DNA from: Acanthaster planci | Taxonomy: Eukaryota > Echinodermata > Asteroidea > Valvatida > Acanthasteridae | DNA length: 64,000 nt | Direction of reading: 5' to 3' | Assembly: GCF_001949145.1 (NCBI RefSeq) | Contig: NW_019091433.1 | Location: 358,738 to 422,737 of the forward strand | Part shown: in pieces, positions 40,001 through 55,000 of the stretch | Numbering within the stretch: position 1 is the first letter of the stretch | How the letters are laid out: each line of letters begins with the position of its first letter | Translations under genes and position numbers: made by a program | The notes under the pieces: model-generated | What the model saw: only the letters and a program-made list of their open reading frames with translations | The model's database searches: none | Told to the model about the DNA's origin: nothing

Positions 40001-43000
40001 TTACTGCTTTCTAGTAATATTGAAGGGTGCTTGAAAATATTGATAGACTGGTTGAAGCTACAACATCAGTCCAACCCTTTATCCTGAAAGAATGAACAAG
40101 TTAGTATCCCTTGCACAAGTTACCATGCCAACAAAACTGACACTATGATGGGGGAGTAGGAGGGCATTCCAAGGAAATACTACAAAGACTATAGGCGAGC
40201 GGTAGATGAAGTCAATCTTTCAGGGTGTCTTACTCTTTGCACTTCTCTCGCAGGGACTGCAGCTGCTCCTCAATGATAACTTTGTCACTGGGGCTCAGCT
40301 CTGGCAAGATGTCGGTGGCCTGAGAGCACAGGGAATCGACCAGATTCTTATAGGTGTCAGAGTCATCACAGATGTCCTGCGAAAAAGTACAATGCATAAA
40401 AGCAGTGAAGGAATTTGCAGAGGGACATACAGTCTCCGGGTAGGACCACATAAGGCACAAGCTTTCAGGCAATACAGTCTGCAAATTTCTTCATTGGGTA
40501 CTCTCACAGATCCACATGACCTGAAGCACATAAGCCATTGCCACAGGCAAAGACCACGAACCCACGCACAGTATTTACATGGTGGGCAAGACTTCATGTA
40601 TTATGAATAGCAAATGAGAAAAATGCGTTGCCAGCATCCACTACTGAATTGGCATAATAACACCACCTGTACAAAGCACGCGCGGTGACCACTGCACATT
40701 TTGATAAAGAATTGCAGTTACCAGAATTTTACGAGAAAACAAGCTTGACTGTCTAAATGCTCCAGGTACCACTGCTAGCCAAATATTCGCAATGGTGGCC
40801 TACATGTATCTCAGGGAAATTGTGCGGTCATGGGGTACCCAAGGAAATCTTTTAATAACATCCTGTCATCTGAAAATGTCATTTCTGGTACTAGAATCAT
40901 TTATTATTACATTTAGAACACATTTTTACAAACCTAGACTAAAACTCTAGATCCACAACTCAAAAAACAAACAAATAATTTTACGTGTGGAAGTTTCTTC
41001 AGATGAAATCATACTGGTAACAATACTTGCTCTGAATGTTTCCAGCATCAGTAGGCTGACTAATGCACTTTGATGTATCCTCACCTGAAACTGCCCTCTC
41101 TGTTGCTCCATGTCCTCTAGAGGGCACTGTAGGACAACAGGAGCAAAAGCAATTGGCTCGCTGGCACTCAGCCAACATTCAATCTTAGCAACGTCTGTCT
41201 CGTATCGCTTCATCCTGGTGAGATGTTTACCGAGCAAGTCCAGACGGTTAGATGCTGTGTCCTGTAGCTGGCTGTAACATCGCTGCAAATCTGTACAGTG
41301 GGAAAATATTTTCGATTCTCCTAGAGTCAGCTGTTCCTCCCAAAATATTTATTATTAGAACACACAAGGATGCAGCATTAATAGATGTAACACTCAGTAA
41401 AAGTGTACAGACAAGCTATGCATAAACCACGCTAAAAGGGAACAAATGTTTCCCTAATCCGCCACGAGTACAAAAACACACGGAAGCCAACTTGATATAT
41501 TGAAATATTTCAGAAATATTTCAGAAAAGAGTGACTACCTCAAGCAAATAACATACTTCTGCTACAATGACACTGAGAACATTTTAAGCAATCATCAAGC
41601 AACGTACACATTTTCATCTTTGACCATTTGACAATGTGTCCCATAGTTACAGTCTGATTATAACGGTCACTTCACAACAACAATGCGATCACTTCTGTTG
41701 ATAGCAACATCAAAACGTTGACATTCCAGCCTCTTTCAGTGTTCAAAAACATGGGCTTGCATGCCAACCACTGCAGATAACTGGTACGCATGTATTAGTG
41801 TGACACATCTGTTGTAAAGTCTGCCACGTTCTGACCCACCATTTATCCGAGAATGAAGCTGAATCTGTTGTTCTTCGCTGCAGCGAGGGAACAACGCCTG
41901 TCCCTTGGACACAACCTGTTGCAGGTGGGGATGATGTGACTTCAGCTGCTCCTGCTCAGACTGAAACAAACAAACAAACAAACAAAATGTTTTCAGGTTT
42001 TTCACTGGAAGACATACAGGAGAATCGATTATCAACAAATTTCTTGCTGCTTATTTTCATACCCAAATCAAGGGCAGCAACATGTGGTTTGTGAAGTTAC
42101 TTGCATTCTAGCCTCTTTGACAGTGATTCCAATCTCATCACGCACTTTCTTGGTGTAACCCTTGCATGTACACTATATGTTTTTTACTCTCATGCCTAAA
42201 ATTTCAATTTCTGTTATTGTTCTCTTGCAAAGGATTCTAACTACTGAAACAAAGTGGCAATAACTACTTTTAAGAGTCTGTATCATTTTAAAAAATCAAG
42301 ATACCCTACATGTACCGAAATTATTCCTATTGTAAGTTAACCTATTGGCCTTTCTTCCTCACAAGGTGTGTTTCCCACTGAAGGTAATGTGACAGGCAGG
42401 TGAGGGTTCTCGGTTATTGTTTTTAATGTTGACTTTTATGGCAATGAAAGAACTGCAGAAGAAACTATGCAATTGAATGTTGAATCGGATGCACTTTGTT
42501 TACATATGACAGCATTACAACCTGTTGTTTACAAAATCTGAAAGCTTACAAAAGACAACTCTTAGAGGACTTCTATAAACTGACCAACAGATAACGGAAA
42601 AAATAATAACTCAACAACCATCAAAGCAACAAACAGACCAACTGACAGTCCACCTTACCTTAGCCTCAAAGACCTGTTGGACAACGGTTGGCACCTGTAA
42701 AGCCGGGCATTCCTTCTGTAGAATCAAGGGTTCTTTTTCCTGGATCCAGTCTGTACATGACTCCAACTGCTGCCAGAAATCCTGTCCAAATACAACAAAT
42801 CAAACCAACGTGAAGGCTTAAGAAACAGAATACTTTCAGGTGACCAGGGAGTCTAAAGACAAGACCTAAATATTGGAAATGTTCTCAATCCATAAAGAAT
42901 CTTCCAGTTTCTGTCTGGATATTGAACAATTTCCCATATTTCCAACATTTAATCCCAATCATAGGACCACGTTCAATAGTGCAACACATGTACCCATGTG

Positions 43001-46000
43001 GGCCATATCCCAATATCTGAGATATGAACTTGTTCACTGTTGGAAGTACACAGATATCTCACGTATTAAATTACTAAACACAGGTCAGAGCTGTGTTATA
43101 TCACATAAATATTGCCACTATCTGCCAATGATTTTCCACTGGACATGCAACAAAAAAGTTGCAAATGTTAGCTATGTTTACATGTGCGAACACACCACAA
43201 GTGATCTCTAACAGGATCTTAAATTTACATTCTGATTCATCCTAAAAGATACCCAAAGACTTCAAGACAACCTATAAGAAGCTCTTGAGTAAGTTTTGAT
43301 GTGCTCAATGAACCAGTTAGACTTTCCACAGCACCTGTCCAAAATGTGTGTCTGACATCATTCAGAGCCACCTGCTAGATCAGCCCAGACTCATGCGCAT
43401 GCTTTGTGACCAAATGACCTTACCTGTTTGAAAAACCAAACTAGCTCACTTTATTAAAGACAACTCAAACAGCAATCCATGGACGCACGTTTGCAATTTC
43501 AAACACTGTTTATACTTCCACATACCCTTCTTTCCACGACACAAGTCTGCAGGATCTTCTGTCTCTCTAAGGCTCTCGCTCCAGCAATTCCAACTGTGCG
43601 CCGATCTGTTGCATGTGCTGCTGTACCATCTCTCGCTCCCTGCGGCTCAGCCCCTGGCAGAGTTTGTCCGCCTGGCTGCTGACCAGCAGATACACCGCCT
43701 TCTTGCTGGCAATGTCTGAACAAATAGCCTAGAGTACCAGAAAGTAATTAACCCGACGATGTTAAATAATTTATCAGTCGTCACGGAACGTGTCTTCAAC
43801 AAGTGTTCCAGTTGAGTGCTTCCCACAAGTATTTTTGTCATGAGTTACAAACGTTATGCATTGCTGGTGTCTCAAAGGCTGTTTTTGTTATTTAAAGTTA
43901 GTTACAATGAATGCACAAAAGGCTTACTCAAGCATATCCCAGTGATACAAAACTTTTACCCGCTGAGGACGTATTAACGCAAAACCTCTGTCACTATCAA
44001 TGAGTAAATAACAACAGAGGAACATCACTCCTGTTCCTTGACCTGAAGTACACTACACCTGGCTGATGGGCATGTTATACTGCACACTTGCATTCTTTTT
44101 ATTAATCCTTATATGATGCTGTTTAGGGTAACCCTCATTTTACGCTGATTTTATGTTGGTATTACCTGAACTGCTAATTGGTAAATTAACAAAATGCTGT
44201 ATGCCAATACAACACAAGTTGAACTCATTAGGGTTGTGAGAGCTTGTACGGCAATAGCAAAAACTTTACAACACTGCCTTTAGCTCAGGCCTAAATCAAC
44301 ACTTCAAATCAACAAAACCAGCGAGCAAAGAGACAGGATCAATAGCATCACACGTTATTACGGATTGCAATGAGTCCTTACATGGTTAGCATCCAGTATC
44401 TCTTGAGCGCCCTCCACTGCGGGGCCTACCATCTCTCCTACAGCCAGCTGGTCCTCAGTAGCCTTTAACCATTCCCGGGATTCCTTGGCCTTGTCCAGGA
44501 AGGCATTGTAGTCTGTCAGGGACTGCTGGAGGGTGTGGGTGCCCGTGCGGGCTCGCTCCCCGAGACTCACCCACCTCTCGGTGCTCTCACTGTAAAACGA
44601 GACTTTGGTCTTTGGAAGAACTTCAGCCCAATGTCTGTGTATTTGTTTGTCACCATTTAAATGTCAGCTTGCTTAAATCAAGTGAGGTTAACAAGCAACT
44701 GAAATGGCTTCCATTATCCTCAGTGCCTCAATAGGAAATGGAACCATGCCCTACAAGCAACTGCCTACCCTTTGGAAAGTTCATAAGCTTCTAAGAATCA
44801 CTTCAGAGCCAAACATTTCTGGGGTCTGTTAGTGCAACCTCTTTTAACTCCAAGTTTTTACTTTACATGATACATAGAGAATATGGCCACAGCATATTGA
44901 TTGGACCATTAAATAAAACCCCTAATTTCATTCAAAACAAAAACAAAAAGAAAACTCAAAAGCAAAAGCTTTATGCTCAATGGATACTGAAGCGTTATCC
45001 ATTTATTCCATTTTCACTTTTCTCAGCCAAACTTTAATGCCTTTTTCAAAACTTTCACGGCAGTATCTTTACAAAATATACTCTGAAGCTCAGTTTCCCT
45101 ATCAATATGCATCAACTGGTTCAACTGTGACATAAGCAGCTACGTTTCTTGATATTTCCTACCTGAAGAATTCCTGCACAGCATTTCTCTCCTTTGGGCT
45201 TGTGGATCCACACACTCTCCTTGTGCATTCCCTCAAGGCATCAAGTTCATTCCTCTCAGCCAGTAAGGAAGACGTCCTCTGAAAAAAAAGAATGTCACTT
45301 GCTTATCTGATGAGCCCCTTGAGGTATCGATGTCACATTATTCGATCACCATAGGCCACACAACTATGGCTCATCTGCAGTGGTGTGCATCGATAGATAT
45401 TGTGCAATAATTACATGTAGTATTGAGACCAAAAACATAGTGAGGTCACTCCAAACCTAACCCTTCTCTTCTGCTTGTTGTCAATCTTGGAGAAGCCCAG
45501 GTGAGGGATGGTTCCTCTAGGGGAGGTTGGAGAGCTCTCAGCTGCACCCATGACTCACTGGGTTATCTTAGCCTTTCGGTAGACGGTGTTTTGGACCTTG
45601 CAACACTGTGCAACGATTCCCTGGACAGGTGATGGCACACTACAGCACAGACGTGTCTAACCATTTGGTAACAGCCTTTTATGTACCGGTTCGGTAGGGT
45701 ATCTGGACACAGCACTAGTAAACACCTGACTGATGTTCTACATCTGCCAAGATGCACTTGTTCCACAAGAGCCAAACTTCATGTACAGTGTATAGGTACA
45801 TTTCTCAATAGCACAAGCTTTGATGTACATGTGGTTCCTTCTTCGGACAAATGTTGTAAACTTTTATCACGACAACATTAAAACACCTGGACATCACTGT
45901 CAGCAAATTTGTGTGCTGCGTTTGGCTTCTTAATACTCCATGCTGATCAATAACAAGAAGTATAATCCATGTAGCTATGACAAGAGCATGCTGTCCACTC

Positions 46001-49000
46001 TGAAATAACTTCCCATCCAGATCGACTGGACCTTGCTCAAACTGTTGGGCATCTCCATCCTGTAATGCAAATCACTTATGTTGCACAGTCTACACAAACA
46101 GTTGGTGATACGATCAGAAACAGGAGCAAGGCAACTCTGGACGCTGACAGCTGAGACAACTTGTAAACAAATTTCCCTCCATGGTATGGCGGGAGATCAA
46201 ACGCGCCATCAGCTACATGCAAATCGTCCACTGTCACTAAGCCACTGCACACAAGCCAGCCACTCCTGGCTAGATAAGCCAATAAGAAGGGTTTGTTTGA
46301 CAAGTGGGACACAAAGGCTCTCCTACAATGGCCCTGTCTGTCGCTTGAGTCTGTGCAGTCAAAGTAAATCTAAATATTGATCCCATGGCTTCTAAAGGAT
46401 GAGATAAATGTGCTGGATCAATGGCTTGAGGTATGCTGCTCAAGCCTGGAATCAGAGGTTATTGATTAAGTTGTAACAGTTAGATACAGAGAGGCTTTTC
46501 AAAAGAGCCTCATGAATGCAACAGAGCATCCTGAATGACATTGATTTTTTTGTTCTTGTGAGTAAATTCATGTCCAGCTACTGAGAGAAACTTAAAGATG
46601 CTCTTTCACCTGCTTCTTGAATTGTGACAGTAACTTTTAAACATGCACGACATCTTGTTCACACATAAACTTGTTCTGAATAAAATTATCCTGAAATACA
46701 TTAGCCGGAGTGTAATCCGAAACCAGCAGCTTGTGCTGATGATTAGAAAGTTAAAGGTGCATGTTAACCACCGACTATATTTCCATCATGTGAAAAAGGG
46801 TCTGGCTATTTAAATAGAACCTGTTTACAGTGACCCCTGTAAATTAAAGAGCACATTTGGCTTAACTAATCTTTAAAATATGAGAATTTAAATAAAAAAA
46901 TAAATTATGAGATGAGTTAAGGACAAATCCAAAACGTGTAGGTTTGTACTGAGATGCTGGCTTCTTTAACCTTAATCTTCGGGTACATTTGCAATCTGAA
47001 ACCTTGTCATCATTCATAACAAAAGAGAGAAAACTCCTTGGCCATTTTAAACTTGAAAACAGTTAAATTCAGTTTACTGGCCTCCAATAGACTTTTAAAA
47101 ATAACATACCTCAAGGTGGATACATGGGACGATTTGAGTGCTTAATCATCCCCTTCCATCTGTCCAATGTCAATTTTTAAAGTATTTCCTGGGTATAAAT
47201 ATCCTGAAGTTTACAGTTTAAGGCTTTTAATCCATTATCCCTTTGAAAGACAAAAGAACTCTGACATTTTTGGTAGCCAAACTCCCTCGGAAATGCCTGT
47301 ACATGCCACTTATACCAAAACACAAATGCAGGGAAAAAAAGTATTTTTTAACACGGTACTCTAATTTCATACTACTTTAATATTTCTGATGACGGAAAGC
47401 CATTATCCAAGGGGAGAAAAGTCAAGGAATTGACAATTATAGCAATGATTTTTGACTTTTTGAAATATCAGGTGTTCAGAATTGCAGGCGCAGTGGGTCT
47501 TCTTTGGTGTACACAATGTTTTGAGGAAATCAAACAGACCAAGTGAGTCATCCCCGAATGCTCATAAGGCTATCCCATTTAATTGACACAATACTTTCAA
47601 TCTTCAGCTCTGTGTTGCACAACTCATAACTGTATTCAAGTCATTCTCCCCACAACTATCTGCATGGATTCTCATGGGAAAATATTATGCCTTGCACTTG
47701 CAATCATGTCAAGGTACCCCTACTCATATAAATGTGTCCAACTACAATAGTTTCAACTTGCTTGCAATGAAAAGGTTATGGTGAAAGTACAGCCATGTAA
47801 CGGACGAATGTGACTGCAGAACTAACCTGGTGTTTTTCTAGCTTCTCAGAAATGGGCATGAAGTCATCTTTCTCCATTTCTTCCATGGTTTTCTGGGCTT
47901 CATCAAGCACCTTTTCTACAGCGCTCCTTGCCTCCAGGTAACCCCGGGCGTCCTCCAGCTCCCCCCTGCGGGCATCTGCCAGCTGCTCCACTAGGTCGGA
48001 CAAGGTCTTGAAGCCTTGGTCAAGGGCGTCCAGGTCTGGGTCAGGTCGGTGGCAGAGGTGGGATTGCTCGTCTCGGATCTGGGCCAACTCTGCCTGCTTG
48101 GCCTTGACCTCTTTAAGGAAGTCCTATGAAGGTAACATGAGGCTGAAACTAAGGCTTTGGTTGGCACAACATGGCACAACATGGAACCCCACATCTAACC
48201 CAAATGGCTTTGGGTTAGAACTGTTGGGGACACCACGTGGTTCAGTTATGAGTGTCAAATGAGGCAATTTAACTTCAATGAGATATATTCTAAACTGTTG
48301 GGTGCGCATAAATACCAAAGGCAGTGTATGCATCCTTTGCCATGTCAGAAATACATCAAAGCATGAATGCACCAAGAGGTATATGAAGCAATCAAGACCA
48401 CAGATACCCATCACTAATCACTCAGTCTCACTAGTAGGAAGCTCTATTCAAGCTAACTGCAGCAAAGATATTCCCAAGTCATTTCATTCCTCATCCTGTT
48501 ATTTCTGCCTTCAGATTCGACTTGTGATGGACTTGATTAAATCTTTACAAAGCAGTCTGCTAACCAAACAATTTTCATACAAAAAGCTTGCTTATAAACA
48601 CCTTTGCAAGGACATATAACACCACTGGTGGCAGTTTAGTTAATGGTTAACCTGTGACACACTGAAAAACAGAGTCAAGAGAACCATACACCATATACTT
48701 GTATAAAAAGATACCCAGATACAATTCATGATTGGTTGAGAGGGGAAATTATAAATCAAAACCCCAATCATCTACTCAGCTTGATATGACAGATGTTACA
48801 AGGGCTGTCATCCAATGGACTATCATTCGTATCAAATTCAACAAGCCTGTCCCAGCGTGAAAAAATGCCAATTTTCTAGCATGGGGGGTCCACATTTTGG
48901 GAAAAAGCCCCTAACCTCAACACCATCCAGATGAGCCTTGGCTTTGGCAACATCCACCTCGGCAGGTTGGAGTCTTTCCTCCTCCTCCCGCCCCCTGGCC

Positions 49001-52000
49001 TGCTCAAGCCACTCCCCCAGCCTGGCCTTCCTCTCCTCCAGCTCCTTCCATTGCTTGCTGAGCTGCTGTGCGACAGCGATGCGGGCTTCCACGGTCTCCG
49101 TGACCACTGTGAGATGCTGGTGGACGTCAGCGGAGAGCTGGGAGGTGGAGAGGTCAGCACTGGAGTCTTCCAAGCTCTCCTCAGCTGCTTGCACCAGCTG
49201 GCTGTGCATCACGGCTGTGTCTAACAAAGCCTAGAAGAAACAAAGACGTTATCATCACATGGTTTGCAACAGCAGTCAACATCAACTTCAAACCTGTGAC
49301 ATATGTGTTTTACCTGGCAGTTTGTAGTTGACACTACAGAGTGAATTGCACACTCAGCTAAGTCCTAATGTCCAGAGTGTCATTTTCATGAATTGAAAGC
49401 CTTGACATAAAGGAAAGTCATTAATGAGCTAATTTTATTTCTAATTTAAAATAAAGAAGAAGGATTTCCAAGGTACAATGAACCATCATTCTGTCATTAC
49501 ACAAGACAAGATGGAGTGATGAGAAAAAATCAAAGTCTTTCCAAGCCAATTTAGCAATGTTTCCCGTCATTTTTCTCCAACTGAAATTACCGACTAATTC
49601 TACTCCCCTTGGATGGGATGCCAGTCCAGTCTACAAGTGATTTGAAAGAATATTGGAAATTGCAACTTCGTATAACCATTCAACTTACTTGCAGCTCCTT
49701 GAGTTGATTCTGGGCGTCCTCCAGCCCTTCCGTTTCTATGACAACCGCCGCCTTCGCATCAGCTTCATCCACACTCCATCCCTGCTGTGCGACCTGCAAC
49801 CAGTCAGCACAAGTCTGCAATGTCTCCTTATAAACCTGCTGCTGGTTAATCAGGTCTTGGAGGCGTGCCTGTATGCTATTGGCAGTCTGATTGACAGCCT
49901 CCAGCCCCTCCTCTACGGCCCTGAGCTCCACCCCTACATGCTGGGTTAGTGTGGGTGTGGCTTGGGCGGAGCTCGTGAGAGCACTACCGGCTACAGAAGC
50001 CTGGTCTAGTTTGGCAGAGCATGCAGTGATTTGCCTCATGATTCCCTGTGAGGGGAGATTGAAGGGGGAAGGAGGAAATATTACAGGTGGGTGTTAGTCG
50101 TGCATACCCAGTGTTAAAGAAAGATCCAGGAACCAATAGACGCAGAAAGGGGAGATAAAAATGGTTAGCGGTGCAATTTTGTCTTACTGGCGAACTTTTC
50201 AGGCAAGTAATGTAAAACTTCATAAATTTCATGCATGTTTTTATTTGCAAGCAACATGGTGATTCTTCATTTTGTTAAAAATCTGTCACAAAGATGAAAA
50301 GGTCAAACTCACAAATCTGAAGAAAATGCTACAGAATTGGAACAACCTTAATGAATACGACAATTACTTGCAGATGCATTCAAGGGACAATGCAGAACCG
50401 TTTATACCAGCAATCCTAGGTTCTTGTGATCTCATCCCATACTTATTTTGATAACAAATTTGGAACAATTAGCAATTAGGAAACGAATACACAATTGACC
50501 TGAATTCACGTTATACCATGCAGCAAACAAAGATGATTAAAACATTTCCACACTCATCAATGAGTCACAGTTTGAACTGTTATGATTTTGTGGGTTGTTT
50601 GGTTCAGACAAAACAAACACAATAGAAGGAAAAACAACATCCTGCAACAATTTTTTCTGCTAATTGTGAGGTTTTCTACGGGAAGCATTAAATGCCTGCT
50701 ATAACTTAATATATGCAACGCACATTATAGATTAAATATTGGCAGCATTCCCAAACATTCCACGAGCAATAACTGTTATTATGATTCCAGAAAAAAAGGC
50801 AAATATTAACTTAAAATTATGCCCTACACTTTCATGCATTTCTAACAGAGATGCTGATACCTAAACCAAAAATATGCACTTGACTGTAACATTTTTGCCT
50901 TTAAGTGAACATTCCACCTGACTGCGACAAGATGTTTTAGGTCATTTACCACTATCGAATTGTTAACAACATAACCAAGTCCTTCAGCAAAGTGTGCCAT
51001 TACAGAAACCAATGTGAAGGTTTGTGTGTGCATAATGAAACCCTCTAACCTTCCAACTACTTCAAATGTTCAATTCCTCAAAATGTCCGTTTCCTTGTGC
51101 AGGGTGATAAAGTAAAAGGATTAATAGGTGATGTTTTGACACTTCTTTCGACGGACCTAAAAGTCTTGTGAATGAGATCACCTGTCAACTATACTACCAT
51201 ATATCTCTGTGCGCTTTGTTAGTTGGACCTATCAGGTTAGATGCTGGTGTGATGTTCTACTACAAGCAAGCATACAAGCTCATGTTTGCAGGGGCATAGT
51301 GACCACTGGGGCGTGGGGGTGCGGCACTCCCCCAATAAATAATTTTCCCCAATAAATAATTCCACTCATCAAACAGAGTTTGGGTCGGTAAATGAATCCA
51401 AAACTAGTACATACACGATATACATTGGCCTCCGGCATTTCCCCCGAAGCATGAAATGTAGCGTACCACGGATCACTTTGAGAATTTTACACAACACAAG
51501 GTTGGCCAACAAGTTACAACAAGGCAAATTGATTTGGCACACCCCCCAAGAAAATGCCTTCGCTACACCACTGGGCAAACATTGTACATTTGTGGACTGA
51601 CCCGTTTTCATTCAAGCTAAGCTGGACCCACAGTAAGAGAAAGTCTGCTGAATATCAACAAGGGAAGCATCTCCAGTCAGTTCTCTTTGTTTCTTTGTCC
51701 AGACTTGAGTTCAGACACTAATAGGGGCCTACAACTTTGAAATTCATGCACTGGAAGAGTTTATCAATTGACGACGGTGACGACATCGGTGACACCACAG
51801 CAATATGGTCTTGAATGTTGCCAAAACCTGGTGCTGGTCTTTGGAGAATTTGGATTTTTAGGGTCAGTAGCAACATTATGGACTGTACACAAGTAGGCCC
51901 CTGATGGTAGCAAATAAAAAGCCTGGAATGATAATTCAATGCCTCCCAAGTACTTCCACGCACCCAATGCCAATATGAACACCTCTTTGGATCAAAATAC

Positions 52001-55000
52001 TTAAATCAGATATGCATATGAAGTATTTAAAGCCCACCTAGAATAAACCAGTTTGGGATTTCAAATAAACTAGGTCATTCAAGAGCAAACAACTTGATGT
52101 CAGGCCAGTTCTGACAAATTCAGTGCATGTCATTCAGTTTGCAGCCACGCTGACAGGGTCAACCTCGCACATACGTAATGAGGTTCTCAACTGATTTGCA
52201 TTTTGAGCATGCCCTAATGAAATACCAAACTGGATCCATGTTGAATGATAAAGCACCCTCTCTTGCCTACGCACGGGGGTCCATTTAGCTGTAGTCATCG
52301 ATGGTGTTATAAACAATGAACTAGGTTCAGATGCTCAGTCACCATGACAACAAATGTGTCCTTAATGATGGAATGATGAAATTCAGCATGGTGAATATGT
52401 CAAAGTAACCCAACTCACCTGGAGCTGTGAGAGCTGTTGCTGGCTGTCCTCCAGGCTGGCCCCCTCTGGTAATGCCCCCTGGGTGGTGAGCTGCTGTGAG
52501 ATATCCAGCAGGGCCTTCTCTGCCTCCTGCAGGGCATCCTGATACCCCTGGTGCTCTGTCACACTGTGTGTCAGGGCATCTGTCACATCCTGCAATGGAA
52601 GGCATACCATGTGTTTTTATACGTACTTTAAAATTCCTCATTTGATTTGATTTCTAAAGTTCAGAGCCTTCTCAAAGTAATGATTTTTACAATCCCAGTC
52701 TTTCGTATTTATGTCATATTCAAAAATGCCTTCAACATTTTATGCATTACTGATGCCCAAGAGTCAACTTAAAAATTTTGCTTAGCTCTCAAATCTGCTT
52801 AACAATAAACAGACTACCGATCAAGAAATATCAAGCAACACATATTTCCTCTGACTGGCTCTTACTACCTTCTACTGAGCAAGTTAATCTGCTCGTCACT
52901 GTATCAACTCATCAGTTTCACAGAATCACAAGAAGACTTACCTTTGACCTAAGGCACAGTGCCTGATAGCGAGCCCTGAGGTCAGCCGTCTTCCCTTCGA
53001 CGTCCACTGAGCCTGTGTCGTGCTCCAGGACCTTCAGAGCTTTCTGCTCCGCGTCCTGGAGGTTTATGCTGTGGGAAGTAATCTCACTCTCTAGGGCCTG
53101 TGAGAAGTACACACAAAGACTTGTTGGCTACAAGAGACCTGTAACTTTGGCCAACTTCAACTGGAAACCATTACTAACCTACTGGTCAAGTTTTCCAGGC
53201 ACCAAGAATATATTTTGTGAAAAGGTTAAGAAGGAAAACCAACAAATTGTTTACAAATGGTCCCAAGTTTGCCTGGGCCGGCAGAGCAAAAATAAGAAAT
53301 TCTAAGCTCCAAAATCATTGCTGGTTTACTTTCTACAGAATAGAAAAAAAAAATCATTCATTCTGTGGTCCTCGATGGAACATGATATGCACAAACCATG
53401 AGGCCATGTCAACACAAGGGGTCCCAAGCCGCATCAATCAAGCAGTCAATACCAGATGTGAGTCACACACTGTGGCAGCCTGTGATGCTCTCTAAGATGC
53501 ACAGCGAAAGTTGGTTTATTACTAGCTCAGTCTTTCTTGTGCAATGAGAAATTTTGAGATGCTGGTGGCAACAGACATGCCGGTCCTTATTCACAGTGTT
53601 GCACATGCTGAGAACAATGCCTGCACGCTCAGAATGCGCATGCTCGGAACTGCTACAAAGGACCAGTATGTTTGCCACTACCAAGCATCTCAAAGTCTTC
53701 CATTTGTGATTTATTTCAAATTGTTCTCCATCTCTTACTTTGTATCTCTCTAGCTGGCTCTTCTTCTCGCCAAGGTCTGCTTTCCTCTCAGGCTCCTGGG
53801 TGAGAACTTTCTCCGTCTCGGCCAGCCACTCGCCAAACTCCTCCTCTGCAGTCTCATACTCGCTCCAGCAACGGACACGCTCAACCAGGGCCTTCCCAGC
53901 ATCCTTCACACCATGCACCAGTGAGGTCAGCGTGACCGATAGGTCGGCCACTTGACCCTGGACAACCTCTTGACCCTCAGGCGAGGTGTGCGGCAGGATG
54001 TGGTGACCCTGGTCGGTGGCACAACGGACTTGGGCTTCAAACTCGGTTAGGTGACTGGCCATGGTCTTTGGGAAAGAAAGAAAAACACTATATAGTTGAA
54101 AAATTCAACACAACAGCCAACACTGGAGCCTGCCTGAGCTTTGCTTGTCTACGCAAGAAAATGTAAAAATTCCAAATGATTCAATTCACGGGCAAACAAT
54201 ACAGAGCCATTTCAAATTTGAATTTCTGGGATCATCTCCGGTAATGCTACCAACAAACTATAACTACAAAGCAAGCCAACACAACTGATATTATTGTAAC
54301 ATCTATTAAAGCTCACAGGTACACTAATTTGGTGACAACAGTTCTGATAGGTCAGTAAAATTTCAGCTCATAATCAAGATGCATCCGAATGGAATTTTCT
54401 CTGATGATGGAGCTGATATCACCATGCGAATACTGAGGAATATGGTCACTGCCACTTAGGTGCAAATTTGGCTGGAGAAGTCACTGCAAATGTGACATCC
54501 ACTTGCCCAAACCTAGTAAATCAGGGATCTCGGAGCAGGTAAACCCACCTCCAGAGCAGCTAGTTTAGCATCAACAGAGGGCCTGTCTCCAGAGATGTCT
54601 TGCAGGGGGCTCAGCCGTTGCTCTGCTTCACTGAGAATACTCTGGCTTTCCTCCAAGGACAGACTGAAGTCTGTATGGTCTTGGACTCTCTCCTGGCACA
54701 ATTTGACCTGGGCCTGTTAAAAAGAAACAGGGATTCTGGATGAAATATTCTAAGACATTTGGCTCAAAATGTTACCAAAATGGTTAAAAAATCTTTCTGA
54801 GAATTCTGTTTCTTGGGGGAAAGGGAAATAGAACTAGCTATGGATAACAAAGTGAGTTTTAAAATCATTATTTTGTTTGAACAAGAGTTGGATATAATCT
54901 TACAGTAAATTGGAAAATTTGAGCACAATTTTGTCAATTTAGTCAATTTTGTTTTCCATGGGGAGACATTTTTTCTCAGGAAGAAACAAGTTGTAGCTCA

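Larger units (their letters stand above)
45279..47826. other. 2.5-kb intron holding a candidate internal promoter
   Basis: Exons 18 and 19 join across it in phase 0. Apart from the alternative first exon (45462-45551) and its upstream region, the interval is AT-rich and shows no coding segment, transposon or RNA gene that I can support. Confidence 0.6.
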
